Origin: Gymnopus androsaceus JB14
Taxonomy: Eukaryota; Basidiomycota; Agaricomycetes; Agaricales; Omphalotaceae
Direction of reading: 5' to 3'
NCBI GenBank assembly: GCA_009733575.1
Contig: ML769434.1
Location: forward strand, 186,444-250,443
DNA length: 64,000 bases
Shown: one piece after another, positions 11,180 to 22,700 of the stretch
How positions within the stretch are numbered: the stretch's first letter is position 1
Layout of the letters: each line of letters begins with the position of its first letter
The notes under the pieces: generated by a model
What the model saw: the letters and a program-made list of their open reading frames with translations, nothing else
What the model was told of the DNA's origin: nothing
The model's database searches: none
Translations under genes and position numbers: made by a program

Positions 11180-12937
11180 TCATTCATCTTTGACATTGAC
11201 ATTCATTGCAGATAAGTGGTACTTGGTACATATTGAACATTTGGATACGAAAACTCCTTGTGCAAGCAGATAGAAAGATAGTTTACACGTACGGCAAAAC
11301 AGCATGTTGAAGCTGAAATAATTCCGTGCGGGAAACCGTCGTACAGCCAAAACAAACGCATGATTCAAATATACTGAGCCTTTGCAGTAATGCCTTTGAT
11401 CTGGAAAGTGTCGCTCCAGGAGTCGTTCCTTTTTCGTCTCATCCTTGTGGTAGGAATGCTTGACGCGGCCATTCATATATTCTAAAATCAACGCTAAGGT
11501 CAATAGGACCTTCCTGAAGACTTGAAATAAATTACCTTGACAAGTGACTACCTCGCTCTCAAACTTCCCATTCATTTCGGCCTCAGATATAATGCCTTCA
11601 CGAAGAAGCAATGGACTCGGGGCCGGTACTATAGGTACATCATGTGTTGGGCGTCCAATGTAGCCTATGGTAAATCGAGGAAGCTTTATTTGGTCAGCTG
11701 GAGGACGAACTACCCGATGAATGACACTTTTGAAATATCCCTAATGAAGACATTGTTAACGGTAATTCATTCGAGTGCAAGAGGCGGTTGAACCTTTGTG
11801 AGCAATGACAGGATATCTGCTGAATTGCAAGTAATGCTACCCGGGTCGGGTTTGACCCACTTCCATTCTTGATCCACCGGTGATTGAATTTGAAGCCTAC
11901 CAAAAACAGGTAAAGATAACAGCGGTTGTACAGAATCAACATGGACTCACCCGCTGATGCTCGCCGGGAACAAAAGGGTGATTGAGCCTGGCTCGGAGTC
12001 AGGTTTAGTCTGTATTAGTACTAGTAGGCCCTGGGATTCACTTACCGATATCTAAGGCCAGCAGAATGAGCATAAATTTACTCGTTGAAGCATTTTCCAC
12101 TTACCAGTATGACCCACGAACCGGACTTCACCATTTTCATCCACTTCTTGCGACCTTGCGAGGTATTTCAGCTGGTACCACAAATAGTGGGTCAGGATTA
12201 AGTATGTCGGAATTTATTAGGCAATTCACCATTCGAATATGAGTGTCCGAAGCATCTTCAAGGCGATGCCGTTGAATAAAGTAGTCATCGGGAACTTCGA
12301 GGACCATGGCGCAGAGAATAAACAGCTTTTTCAAAACCATGTCATAGCACAATTGTTGGAATTCCGCAATTTCGTCCTTGAATACGTTTATAAACTCATG
12401 GATACGATCTCTCCCAGGGATAATAGAAGAGCCTTGAGAGTTGAATATTGGGATATGCAACTGTGATTAGACAGGTTAGTAAAAGTCAAGTGTGGGATCT
12501 ATTTTCCAGAACATACGCACATATTCCACATCAACCTGAAGAAGGTGGGTCTTCATCTGTTCCGCCAAAGGACCTTTGTAGCCTACAGGGCCCCTCCTAA
12601 AGGTTTAGATTAGCTCCACCCAAACCATACGTTGAACTTAGGTTACATACATAGCGTCCATAGCAACGGAGTTCTTCTCCTCTACCGACAGATTAAAGAA
12701 GGCAGACGAGATTGAAAACATTCGATTGACAAGTTCTTGAGGTATGCCTGAGTTTACCACAGACCAGAATCCCCAGGTGCTTATCGCTTGCTTTAGGTCG
12801 TTTGCTAAAGCTTTCCTATCGTCGAGAGACTCGAACTTGGATAAGTCGATGCGGGTCAAAGGTGCCCAATCGAGCTCCATCGCAGTTTCGGGGGGTGCAA
12901 CCCAAGGCTCAAGTTGAGGACGCATAGCGGGTTCCAT
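11180..12937 (-). CDS. 2-oxoglutarate/Fe(II)-dependent dioxygenase (isopenicillin N synthase-like)
   Basis: Predicted soluble non-haem iron oxygenase of the IPNS/2OG-FeII_Oxy family with N-terminal DIOX_N domain, a common tailoring enzyme for fungal metabolites. The exons (reverse strand) 12651-12937, 12521-12596, 12230-12460, 12105-12171, 12046-12051, 11951-11987, 11794-11896, 11536-11740 and 11180-11481 join without frame breaks. The N-terminus has the family IDLSKF and AISTWGFWSVVNSG blocks. The iron ligands are present: His and Asp of GHTDIG, built across a 6-nt microexon, and the distal His of SVIHRVVRPP, whose Arg binds 2-oxoglutarate. The frame opens at 13012, but MEPAMRPQLEPW at 12937 is the likelier start. 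The last exon makes the protein (about 410 residues) longer than the usual 330-370, so the C-terminus is uncertain. It is divergent from the NRPS and about 3.7 kb away. Confidence 0.85.
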
Positions 12938-13009
12938 AATGAGATGCAAGATGGAAGGCTTTGGGGAGCTATTTAAGTTAATGAAGCTCTCACGTGCCGA
13001 GACATGCAG

Positions 13010-13640
13010 CAATACAAGGTGTATGAGAAATATGCTGCAGGAATTTCGCTGATATTTTTTTTAACCAAATATCGACACCGGCTAAAGTGAACACAATAAA
13101 AAATACCCTGATTCTACGCCTCAGTGCGGTGAAAATAAATACTGTCATCCGTTTCGAACTTGTTTCGATTAACGAATGATTTGCAGACAAAAATAGTTAA
13201 ATGAATAGAACGTATTAGTTGCGTGTCTCAAAATGTTTTTGGTCAAGTTTTGAATAGCTCCACGTCTCAGGATCGCTTTGAGACACACAGGTAAAGGTAA
13301 AGCGTTCTATTGTATATACAGTGACGGCAAAAAGTGATGAACCACTCTCCCACTTAGTTCAATGGTGGTTCATCACTTTTTGCCGTCACTGTAACTATGT
13401 ACGTAGAGTCCCGGGCCGAGATGTTGACAGATGCCATCTATCCGCAAGTTCGAATGGTATATCGTTATTCTATTGAATGTCAACCCTGCTAACTAAATAA
13501 CTATAATAACTATGTCAGCTGCCAGTGGCCGGCGGAGTACATGACTAAGTAGTACAAGGTGCCTGAGAAATATTACTTCTCCTACCTGTTTACTTGAGGA
13601 ATTTCGCTGATATTTTTCTCCTTCAAATATCTCATCCAAA
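13010..13640. repeat. Direct repeat upstream of the dioxygenase gene
   Basis: Bases 13010-13085 and 13555-13640 are diverged direct copies. Both contain ACAAGGTG(T/C)(A/C)TGAGAAATAT followed by AGGAATTTCGCTGATATTTTT. The left copy overlaps the open 5' end of the dioxygenase reading frame, so the right copy looks like a duplicated gene-start or promoter segment. The 73-bp palindrome at 13319-13391 lies between them. Confidence 0.65.
13319..13391. mobile_element. Tiny TA-flanked palindromic element
   Basis: Two perfect 27-bp inverted arms (13319-13345 and 13365-13391), starting CAGTGACGGCAAAAAGTGAT, surround a 19-base centre. TA precedes and follows the element (13317-13318, 13392-13393). CAGT-type ends and TA flanks are those of Tc1/mariner transposons, so this looks like an extreme internal-deletion MITE of only 73 bp. 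As RNA it would form a very stable hairpin. Confidence 0.8.
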
Positions 13641-13994
13641 CGTTTGAGGGATTAATCACTTTTGAAGACCGGTCTTGATTGGGTCTTAAGTTTCATTATA
13701 CTGAACTCCATTCATGCTTCTTGTTACCTTGCTCGATTCAACGCAAATCCACCGATTCACTTTACAAAGTGAAATCACAGATAGCTCCAATTGCGAGTCT
13801 TCACGCATGACTTAGGAGTTAGGGGTTGACATATCATTCAGGATTCAATGTGCGGCTGCTGTAATGCTCTGCAGGGCATCTCTGTCCGACGGGAGATGCC
13901 TTGAAGACGGAGAAGTATAGTGAGGGAAATACGGTACAAGTGGTTATCCTTAGTGAAGATTCCATCAATATCAATTCTTCTCCAGTCCCGTATC

Positions 13995-14410
13995 GAGTGT
14001 GCAACCTCGACTGTTCCGAAAATCACGATGCAGCGGAGATTCCTTTTCGACATTGCAGTGCATGTGCATGTCTGTAGTATACTATTACAATAGTATGCGT
14101 TTCTTCTTGTCTTCTAGTAAGCTTCTTGCCGCCAATTTGAACTTTACGCCTTTCGATTCGCTCTCGAAGCTCGGAAAGAACTTCATCTGGACCTAGTTGA
14201 ACTCACGGTTGAAGCTTCCAGACCCTTTGCTTAGAGACTTCATTGCAGCCGGATTTAAGAAATTTATTATTGGGAAAGATCTCTGAAAAGAACCAAACAC
14301 TCGGGCAACTTGAAGAAGAGACCATTGCATCAGATTTATATCATGTACTTTGCTTGTTCAACCTTACGGAACCTCGACTCGGACCACGGTACACACAGTG
14401 AATTTTCCTT
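13995..14410. repeat. Rearranged copies of the first MFS gene's upstream DNA
   Basis: Bases 13995-14130 resemble 780-910 in direct orientation, sharing for example CTCGACTGTT and GCAGCGGAGAT-like words. Bases 14190-14410 resemble 1-260 in inverted orientation (CCATTGCATCAGATTTATA is the complement of sequence near 105). The order and orientation are scrambled relative to the source. No gene is visible in 14410-15280. Confidence 0.65.
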
Positions 14411-15279
14411 CCTTGCGTTTGCCTTGCGTCCTTCAGTTTGATGTTTTAGACGTGTAAGTGCACCTGGCTTAATCGAACGTTTAATGGGGCTAATTAAAAG
14501 AAGATTCCAGACAAACCTTCGAAATGGCAGATCATTTACTTATTCACGTCCTCTAGCAATTCCGTCTAGGCGAAATGTTTCAAGTAAGCCTTGCCTAATG
14601 TTCAGTTATTGGCACTGATACATGGAGCGATTGCAGTTACCTATAGAAAAATGATAATTTTTCACTGGGGCCTGAGAAATTAAACATCTTACACCAGCGA
14701 AACCAAGGGGGATCTGACAGCCGAATTTCTGAAAACGTCTATGATCTACCTGCGCCCGGTCCCCGAGCGCTAAAACTTTCAGACGGCGTAACGTTTGAAG
14801 ACCTTTAACTTTCAGTAATCCTTAGTAGACAATTTTTTGAAGAGACAGAAATTCTTTAATAGACCTTAAAATCGAGATTCTGAATCCATTTGAGGCTTAA
14901 GCAAGAATTGAAAGAATCGCAAGCGAAATACCAAAATGTGTGGCGTAATACTATAACGCCATTCAGAATCACGCATGCACCATACGACTCCATCATTCCG
15001 TCACTCCGACGACTCAAGCTTCTATTATACTACATAATTCGTTATATTTTGTGAACTCGAAGTCGGATTAGAAGCATAGAACAGGAAAAATCTATTGAGA
15101 AACCCCCTTGAGCCAGAAACCCTCCAAAAAAGGAAATTATCTCGAAACCCACGCAAGTTGGAGTTAAGAAACCCATCACGGCATTTGTCACCCCATAGAC
15201 ACAATATGCAGCAAAATGTAAAGAAACGAAAAGCACTGTGTGGTAGCACCGGACCGGGGGATCTCCTAATTTGGAATCA

Positions 15280-15440
15280 TGATCATACCCGTAAACTCGT
15301 ATTTGATTCCGATCCCCCATTGAGCGAAGCAATTGCCAAAATCATGCTACGTTGGTTTGGGGAGAATGAAGGCCCAGGATTAGGGTAGCCGTTGCATCTT
15401 CTGATGAGTCTACGACAAAGGACGAAGACGAACGTGAAGA
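15280..15440 (-). pseudogene. Relic of an MFS transporter 5' end
   Basis: Read on the reverse strand, this segment matches 915-1070, the leader and first codons of the MFS gene at 962. It shares GCTGGTACC(C/G)GTTTCTTCAC, GAAGATGCAACG and a CCAAA(A/C)CAACGTAG block. The start codon is lost and the frame soon reaches a stop, so it is not functional. A weak further match (GGFLAQG) near 15110 suggests that more of the gene was once present. It shows that a second copy of the exporter once lay beside the NRPS. Confidence 0.7.
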
Positions 15441-15480
15441 AACCGGTACCAGCGCCGAGCGCACCATAACACGAATTCAA

Positions 15481-16700
15481 TTAATTGATGAATGATTTTT
15501 TGACCTATTTACTCTGTAAGTAAGCAAATACATATAAGTTACCTGGAATACAACCACACGTTGAACTGTATGGCACTAGCAAGCACAGTGGATGACTTCC
15601 TGTAGCATTCTGTAGCTAAATCCGAGCTACAAACGACGAAAAATCTGCATCAGCGCAACGCCGAAACTGCAAATTCAGAGCTGGTTAGAAACTTTACATC
15701 TGTAGAAGGGTCCGGACCTCCTACAGACCGTTTTTGCGCTAGAAATCAATGGAATTTCACATCCATTGAAGATGAGATCAGTTTCGTTCCCTTTTGGGCT
15801 GTTTTGGCATATACATGTATTATTCCACCACTCAGCAAAGCGATTTTGGCCTTCCAAGATAGGATGTCCCAACATCAAACCCCATTGTAGTTATGAGTGA
15901 ACGGTCATCCTGAACTGCCCAAAGTTCGTTTCCAAGGTGAGTCGAGACAAGGGAATGGCAGATACAAACATAAAAAAGAGTGGCAAGCAGAGCAAGCTGC
16001 TGCAGGTATGCTTCATTGTCCAAGTCCAAGACTAAGTTATCTTCCTGCTGGCGTTGCAGGACTACATCCATAATCAGACAGCGAAAGTGATGAAATTTGA
16101 TATCTAGGAAAGCTATAGCGCACATGTCTACAATTCGGTCTACAAATTTTGCATCAAAATCTGATCAAAATTTTGTAGCTCGGCGGGAAGTCACCCAATG
16201 ATTGCATCTGTGGAGCAAAATTTGAAATCGGTTAAATCTGAAATCGGTTAGAACGGAACTTAAAATTTTCCCAAGTTTAGACGAACCTTGATGAACTTGG
16301 TGCAGATCATACGACTTCTGCAGACACTCCAGAATGGGCTGAGCCATGTGAGACTGTTATCAGCCGTTACACCAAGACGTACGTACTGCAGTATTTGGCA
16401 TTGAGCTGTGTAAAAGTGAAATAGGTAAATCTTCCTAAGCCTTTCTCGGGCGTGCGGTCCTGGTGTATGTACATATGCCGTAGGATTCGTGACATTCAAT
16501 TTGGATATTGACAGCAAGTTTTGGGCTTCGACTCGAACCGCTCCATCCGACACTAATAAATCCTGTATTTTGCTATCAATTAAACACGGAGAAGGTCTAC
16601 ATTTCCGTATTACCGATTACCATCCAACCGTTCACCCCAGCCATATAAATCCGTCTCATAGTAAAATCCAGATCCTACGTTTCGTCTCCATATTTGAACT
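15481..16700. other. Upstream region of the NRPS gene
   Basis: There is no recognised gene. Reverse-strand open frames around 15678-16125 and 16260-16553 have no family signature that I can identify. The last 150 bases before 16701 are pyrimidine-rich with CATATAAATCC at about 16641, a possible TATA-like element of the NRPS gene. Confidence 0.4.
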
Positions 16701-19700
16701 ATGGCAGTCCAGTCTAAACCTCTCCTACATTCAGCTGCTATTTCACCCATTCATTTTCCCCGCGATTTTGCTACTACACTATCCCGCAGCAATGATCAAC
16801 TTGTATTTCGGAGTGAGGACATTCTCCTCGGAGATACGAAGTCACTTTCCATGCTCAAAAGCATGTATGATGATAATGTTACGACACACAGCATTATCAT
16901 CTCAGCCTTCGCCGCTGTCTTGCGGCGAGTCACCGGTTGGGATGATGGTATGTTTGCTGTATCGCTAGCTGACAAAATACCGTTTACTTTGGCCTTTGCT
17001 GGAAATGGCCAGGATACACTGTAGGTAGCTGTACGTGTTTCTTTTTCGTGAAATCTAATAGCAATTTTAGATTTCATCTTACTCAAACCATCGCTGACTT
17101 CCTCGTCCGAGATGAGAAGAACTCGGACATCTCTCAATGCTCCGTCGTTCTAACATTTTCCGATGTTCAGACTACTCGCTGCCGCTTTGACCACCCTGCC
17201 TTAGAATCGGAGTGGCAACTGGTTGAGAAGGACGGTGAAATTGTTGCCCGTGTCCATTTCTCGCCATGTTTCAACTCGAGCTCGATACGCATGTTCGCTT
17301 GTCTGCTTTCACGTATTCTCAAAATGGCAAGAGCCCAGTATGATACGCCTCTGGAAAGGATCTATCTTCTTACTGCTGCAGACCTTGCCATTCTGAGAGA
17401 ATGGAACGACCAAGAGACAGCGGCCGTGTCGAAAGCATCTCTTCATGATCGTTTCCGCGAAGTTGCTGCTATCAAGGCTTCCTCTATTGCCATCGTGGAT
17501 GGGTCTCTTTCGATGACCTATGGCGAACTTGACGATCAAAGCGATCGTTTGGCGTCCTGGCTCGTTGGACGGTCTTTAAAATCCGAAGATGCAGTGGGAA
17601 TTGTAAGCTTGTAATTTCACCATTTATTATCTTGAAATAACCTATCTTTTCACGACTTCAGTGGATGGGACGGTCGGCGCTACTTGTCACGGCGTACCTC
17701 GCATGCTTGAAGGCTGGTCTGGCTTTTATGCCACTCGATAAGAGACTCCCTGTTGATCGCCTGCGACTCATGGTTCAAAACGCTAAATGTCGCTTGATGC
17801 TCACTAACGGAAATGGGCCTCTATCAGGAGAAATGGATAGTGTTGACTTGAGCCAGCATACAGAAGATCATGCTCTCCTGCCCCCATTGTCAACTTGCCT
17901 AGCGTCACTAGTTGCCAGCTCAGCAATATTGTCTACACTAGCGGTTCGACTGGGACTCCTAAAGCTATAATGATTGAACATCAGGGCATGATGAACCTGT
18001 GCGCACCCGAAACTACGATCTGGAAACGGAAATCTTTGATTGGGTTGACCACTTCCGTCAGCTTCGATCCATCGGGATTCCAAATTTTCACCGCTCTATT
18101 AGGTGGCTCGCAATTACATTGCCTTGCGGATGATGGCACTTTTGACCCGCAGGAGTATCAAAACTTTATCGTTAACTCTCGTAAGTCGACACTCATCATA
18201 TTTGTCAGTACGTAATAAATCTGAATGGGACATTAGGAATTCAACAATGCGGCATGACGCCTTCTATTCTTGCCGCTCTCCTGGAAACTGAAAGCGATTG
18301 GCTCGAACGCTCTGCACTAGAGCATATCGTACTCGACGGGGAGCTTTGGATCCAGTCAGGATCTCACAATGCTATCGTCGTCTTCCTAGCTTAGAAATTT
18401 CTTCCGGTTATGGACCCGCCGAAGCGAGTGTATACTCTGCTTATTACTTGGTTCCTCGTGATATCATTTTTCACAAAGTCCCCATAGGGCGAACCCTTCC
18501 TAATACATCCATCTATGTCCTGGACAAATCCCTCTATCCTGTACCGGCCGGTGTGCTGGGGGAAATTGCTGTTTCAGGTGTTCATCTTGCGAGAGGGTAT
18601 CTCCACCAGCCAACGCTGACCTCAGAGCGTTTTGTTACTGTACCAGATGACAATCCTCTTGGCTCACATCGCGTCTATCTCACAGGAGATGTTGGATATT
18701 GGAATAGTGACGGACAACTTCAGTTTGTAGGTCGCCAGGACACTCAGCTGAAAGTGCGTGGTCAACGCATCGAGGCTGGGGAAGTTGAAAATGCCATTAA
18801 TCACCATTCTTCTGTAAAGTCGAGTGCTGTGGTTTTAGTGGATACTCCAGGTGGAAAACAGCTAATTGCATACATTCTACTTGTGCTTGACAATCCACAC
18901 GACTCAGTTACAACTACCTTGAACTCGGTCTTCGCATCTCTTCGACAGAGCCTCCCATCGTTCATGGTTCCTTCGCGTATCATCCCCTTGGATGAATTTC
19001 CTCTCAATCCCAATGGCAAGCTGGATCGCAAGGTTCTCTCTTCCACTAGTTATCTGGAGGCTCAATCGGCGATGTCCATCCCAAATTCATTGCATGGCCC
19101 CGGGCCTCGGACAGAGCTGGAAGAGAATATTCGATCTATCTTTTCCCGTGCGCTCGGTATTAACGAGGAGAGAATTGGAGTTCACGACAATTTATTCGAC
19201 ATTGGCGGTCATTCACTCATTGCTACACGCATCGTTGCAGCCATTCGTCGGCGGTTCAATGTATCCTTTGGCATCTCTGCTTTCACGGACAATGCCACCA
19301 TCGCTGATGCTGCTGTGCTGGTGTCGGAAAGCAATCCTGAACATGGCTCAGGGTATCTCATCCCTCGAATTTCCCAACATCTACTTCTTTGTCCGGCATC
19401 CGATGCACAGACACGTCTCTGGGTTGAGGAGGAGCTTAATCCGGGATTAGCGCGATATAATGCAGGTTTTCAGCGGAGAATCACTGGTCGCCTGAATATC
19501 GATGCTTTCAAAAGGTCATTCCTCGCCTTGGTAGATCGTCATGAAGCACTTCGAACCACTTTTTCAGTCCGTTTTTTTACAGCTCTGCAATAATTCTAAT
19601 TTAACTTGTATCTTCAGATGGATCGCGGCGTCCTGAATGCAGCTGGTGGGCTCCAGTGACTCTGTTACTGTTCAAGTGATAAGCACGATGAGTGCTTCTC

Positions 19701-22700
19701 CAGACCAGCGCGAAGAACAAGCTCGGCAGCTCTTGCGCGAGGAACACTCGAAACCTTTCAACCTCCGGGAGAAGCCGCCGGTCCGATTTGCCATCATCCA
19801 AGCCGGAGCTGAACTTTTTTTCGTTTCTGCGATCATCCACCACATTGCTACAGATGGGTGGTCCGAAGGCATCATTGACGAAGAACTTGCAATTTTCTAC
19901 AATACTCTCTGCGCTGGTCTCCCGATTCCACTACTCCCGCATCTCCCTGTCCGCTATACAGATTACTCTGTTTGGCAGAACAAGAGGCTTGAATCAGGTG
20001 TCTTGGAAACCCAACTTGGGTACTGGTACAAACAACTCGAAGGCTCTAAGCCTCTAGAACTTCATGCCGAGTTTATACGACCAGAAAGGCTGAGTAGCCA
20101 AGCCGCTGAAATACCATTCGAGATATCGACGGAATCAGTGACGCGAATAAACCAATTGGCAGCCACTCATCGCACATCACTGTATGTTGTACTGCTGGCT
20201 GCTTTCAGAGCTGCGCTCTTTCGCATTACTGGAGAGGAGGATGGTTGCATCGGTATGGTAAATGCAAATCGTCCCCAGGAAGAACTCGAGCATATTGTTG
20301 GATTCTTTGTCAACACTCATGCAATCCGTCTCTCCATCGACGCTGAGACTAATTTTGAAGATATGGTTTTACAAACACGACGAGTGACGGCGGAAGCCTT
20401 ACAAAACTCGGAGGTACCTTTTGACAAGGTTGTACAGAAATGTTTAACGGCTCAGCGTGAACTGTCACGAAACCCGCTTGTTCAATTGAGTACGTCTGAG
20501 CTTCTATTTGCATATCTCATCTCACCTTTGCTGCTATATAGTGTTTGTTCTACAAGATTTCTCTGGCGTGGTGGCAACCGACTCGAGCAATGGACTTTGT
20601 GGTTTAAAATATGAAGAAATACGAAATGCATCGACGCGGCTCGACATGACGATCCATCTTTTCGTTCGAGGTGGTGGCTTACGAGGCTATGTCATGTATC
20701 AAACAGACCTCTTCACTTCCGGTAATATTCAAGCCGTCATAGATGTATTCCAACGCATAATCGTCACAGCAACGGCCCAGCCCTCTGTTCCAATCTCTAC
20801 GCTTGTACTTTCGACATCTTTTGATCTGAAAATGCTGGAAAACTGGAATAGCACTAACCAGTACTCGGCAGGTGGATCTCTGCATGACAGGTTTCGGGCT
20901 GTGGCATCTTTGGAAGGATCTTCTCTAGCTGTGGTAGATGGCTCTTCATCGTTAACTTATAGTGAACTGGATGAGCAAACGGATCGTCTTGCATCATGGC
21001 TTGTTGGACGGGGTTTGAATGCGGAAGAGGCTGTCGGAATAGTATGTCATTCTCTTCTTCTGTTCATTGCTCTGTTACTCACGTAGATGTTTCTAGTGGA
21101 TGGGACGATCTGTGCTTCTTGTAGTCGCATATCTCGGATGCTTAAAGGCAGGCCTAGCATTCATGCCTCTTGATTACCGGCTTCCAGTTGACCGTCTCAG
21201 GCTTATGGTTCAGAGTGCCAAATGCCGCTTGATGCTTACCAGTGGCGATGGGCCTCTGTGCGGTGAAATCCACAGTATTGATCTAGCCCAGGAGATGCAA
21301 ATCATGCTCTCTACTCCCATTGTCACCTTACCCGTCGTCAGCGCTCATCAACTTAGCAACATTGTCTACACTAGCGGCTCTACTGGAGCACCTAAAGCTG
21401 TTATGATTGAGCATCGAGGGATGGTCAATCTTTGTGCTCCCGAAACAACAAACTGGCCTGGTAAACTCAACACCGCATTAGCAACTTCGATTGGATTCGA
21501 TCCGTCAGGATTCCAAATCTTCAGTGCCCTTTTAGGTGGATCTACACTTTACTGTCTTACGAACAATATACACTTCGATGCCCAGGAATACCAGGCATTT
21601 CTCATCAAATACAGTGAGTGTTAAACCCGATCTTTCTTAAGTTAGCCCAACTTACAGTTCGGATAGGCATACACCGGTGCTATATGACGCCCTCAGTCCT
21701 CGCTGCTCTTCTTGAGACAGGTGATGATTGGTTAGAGCGTTCCTCGCTCAAACATATCATGCTCGGCGGAGAGAAGCTGAATCCATCCAAGGTTTCTGAA
21801 TGTCTCCGCCGTCTCCCCACCCTGGAATTCTTTTCATCTTATGGACCTGCAGAGGCATCTGTCCGTTCTGCATATTTCCCTATCACATCGGTCAAAAATC
21901 TCCAGAAGATCCCTCTTGGCCGTGCTCTCCCCAATACATCCATCTACATTCTGGATAACTCTTTATATCCTGTACCCGCTGGTGTAATCGGAGAGATCTG
22001 CGTTAGCGGAGTTCATGTCTCTAGAGGCTACCTGCATCAGCCCGAGCTTACAGCGCGACATTTTATTGAGACGGCGCAGGACTCTCCGCTCGGATCCCGT
22101 CGAATTTACTGTACGGGGGATCTTGGGTATTGGACTAAGGAGGGACTTGTTCAATTCATCGGTCGCAAAGACACGCAGTTGAAACTACTCGGCCAACGCA
22201 TTGAGGCAGGGGAAGTGGAATTTGCTATTAATCACCATCCTTCGGTACAGTCGAGCGCAGTTGCGATTGTACGCTCCAAGGATGATGGTGAACAGCTTGT
22301 TGCCTACGTTCAACTCGGACAGAATGGATCGTTGAAAGAGGAAGGGGTTTTGTCCCTTTGGGAGGATCTTTATAACGAGGAAGAATCCTACACTGTTCTT
22401 GATAACAATGATGCCGGTCATGACTTTGCTCGGTGGTTCAGTATGTTCAACGGAGAACGTATTCCCCTTTCAGAAATGCAGGAGTGGCTTGAAGATACCA
22501 TATCACATATCCCCCACGCCGCCTCTGACCGTTGCCTCGAAGTAGGAGTCGGGACTGGCATGATTGCGTTGAACCTGATCAATGAGGTTTCCTCCTACGT
22601 TGGTGTTGATGTTTCAGCCCCTTCTTTGGACTTTTTGGATACGCAAATCAAACGTCTGGACTTATCATCCAAGATCTCCATCATGCAAGCTGCCGCACAC

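Noticed and set aside
17896..17909. 14-nt GT...AG stretch in A1 as a micro-intron repairing the frame
   Set aside because: It is far shorter than any known spliceosomal intron here, and alignment with A2 shows that the bases are coding.
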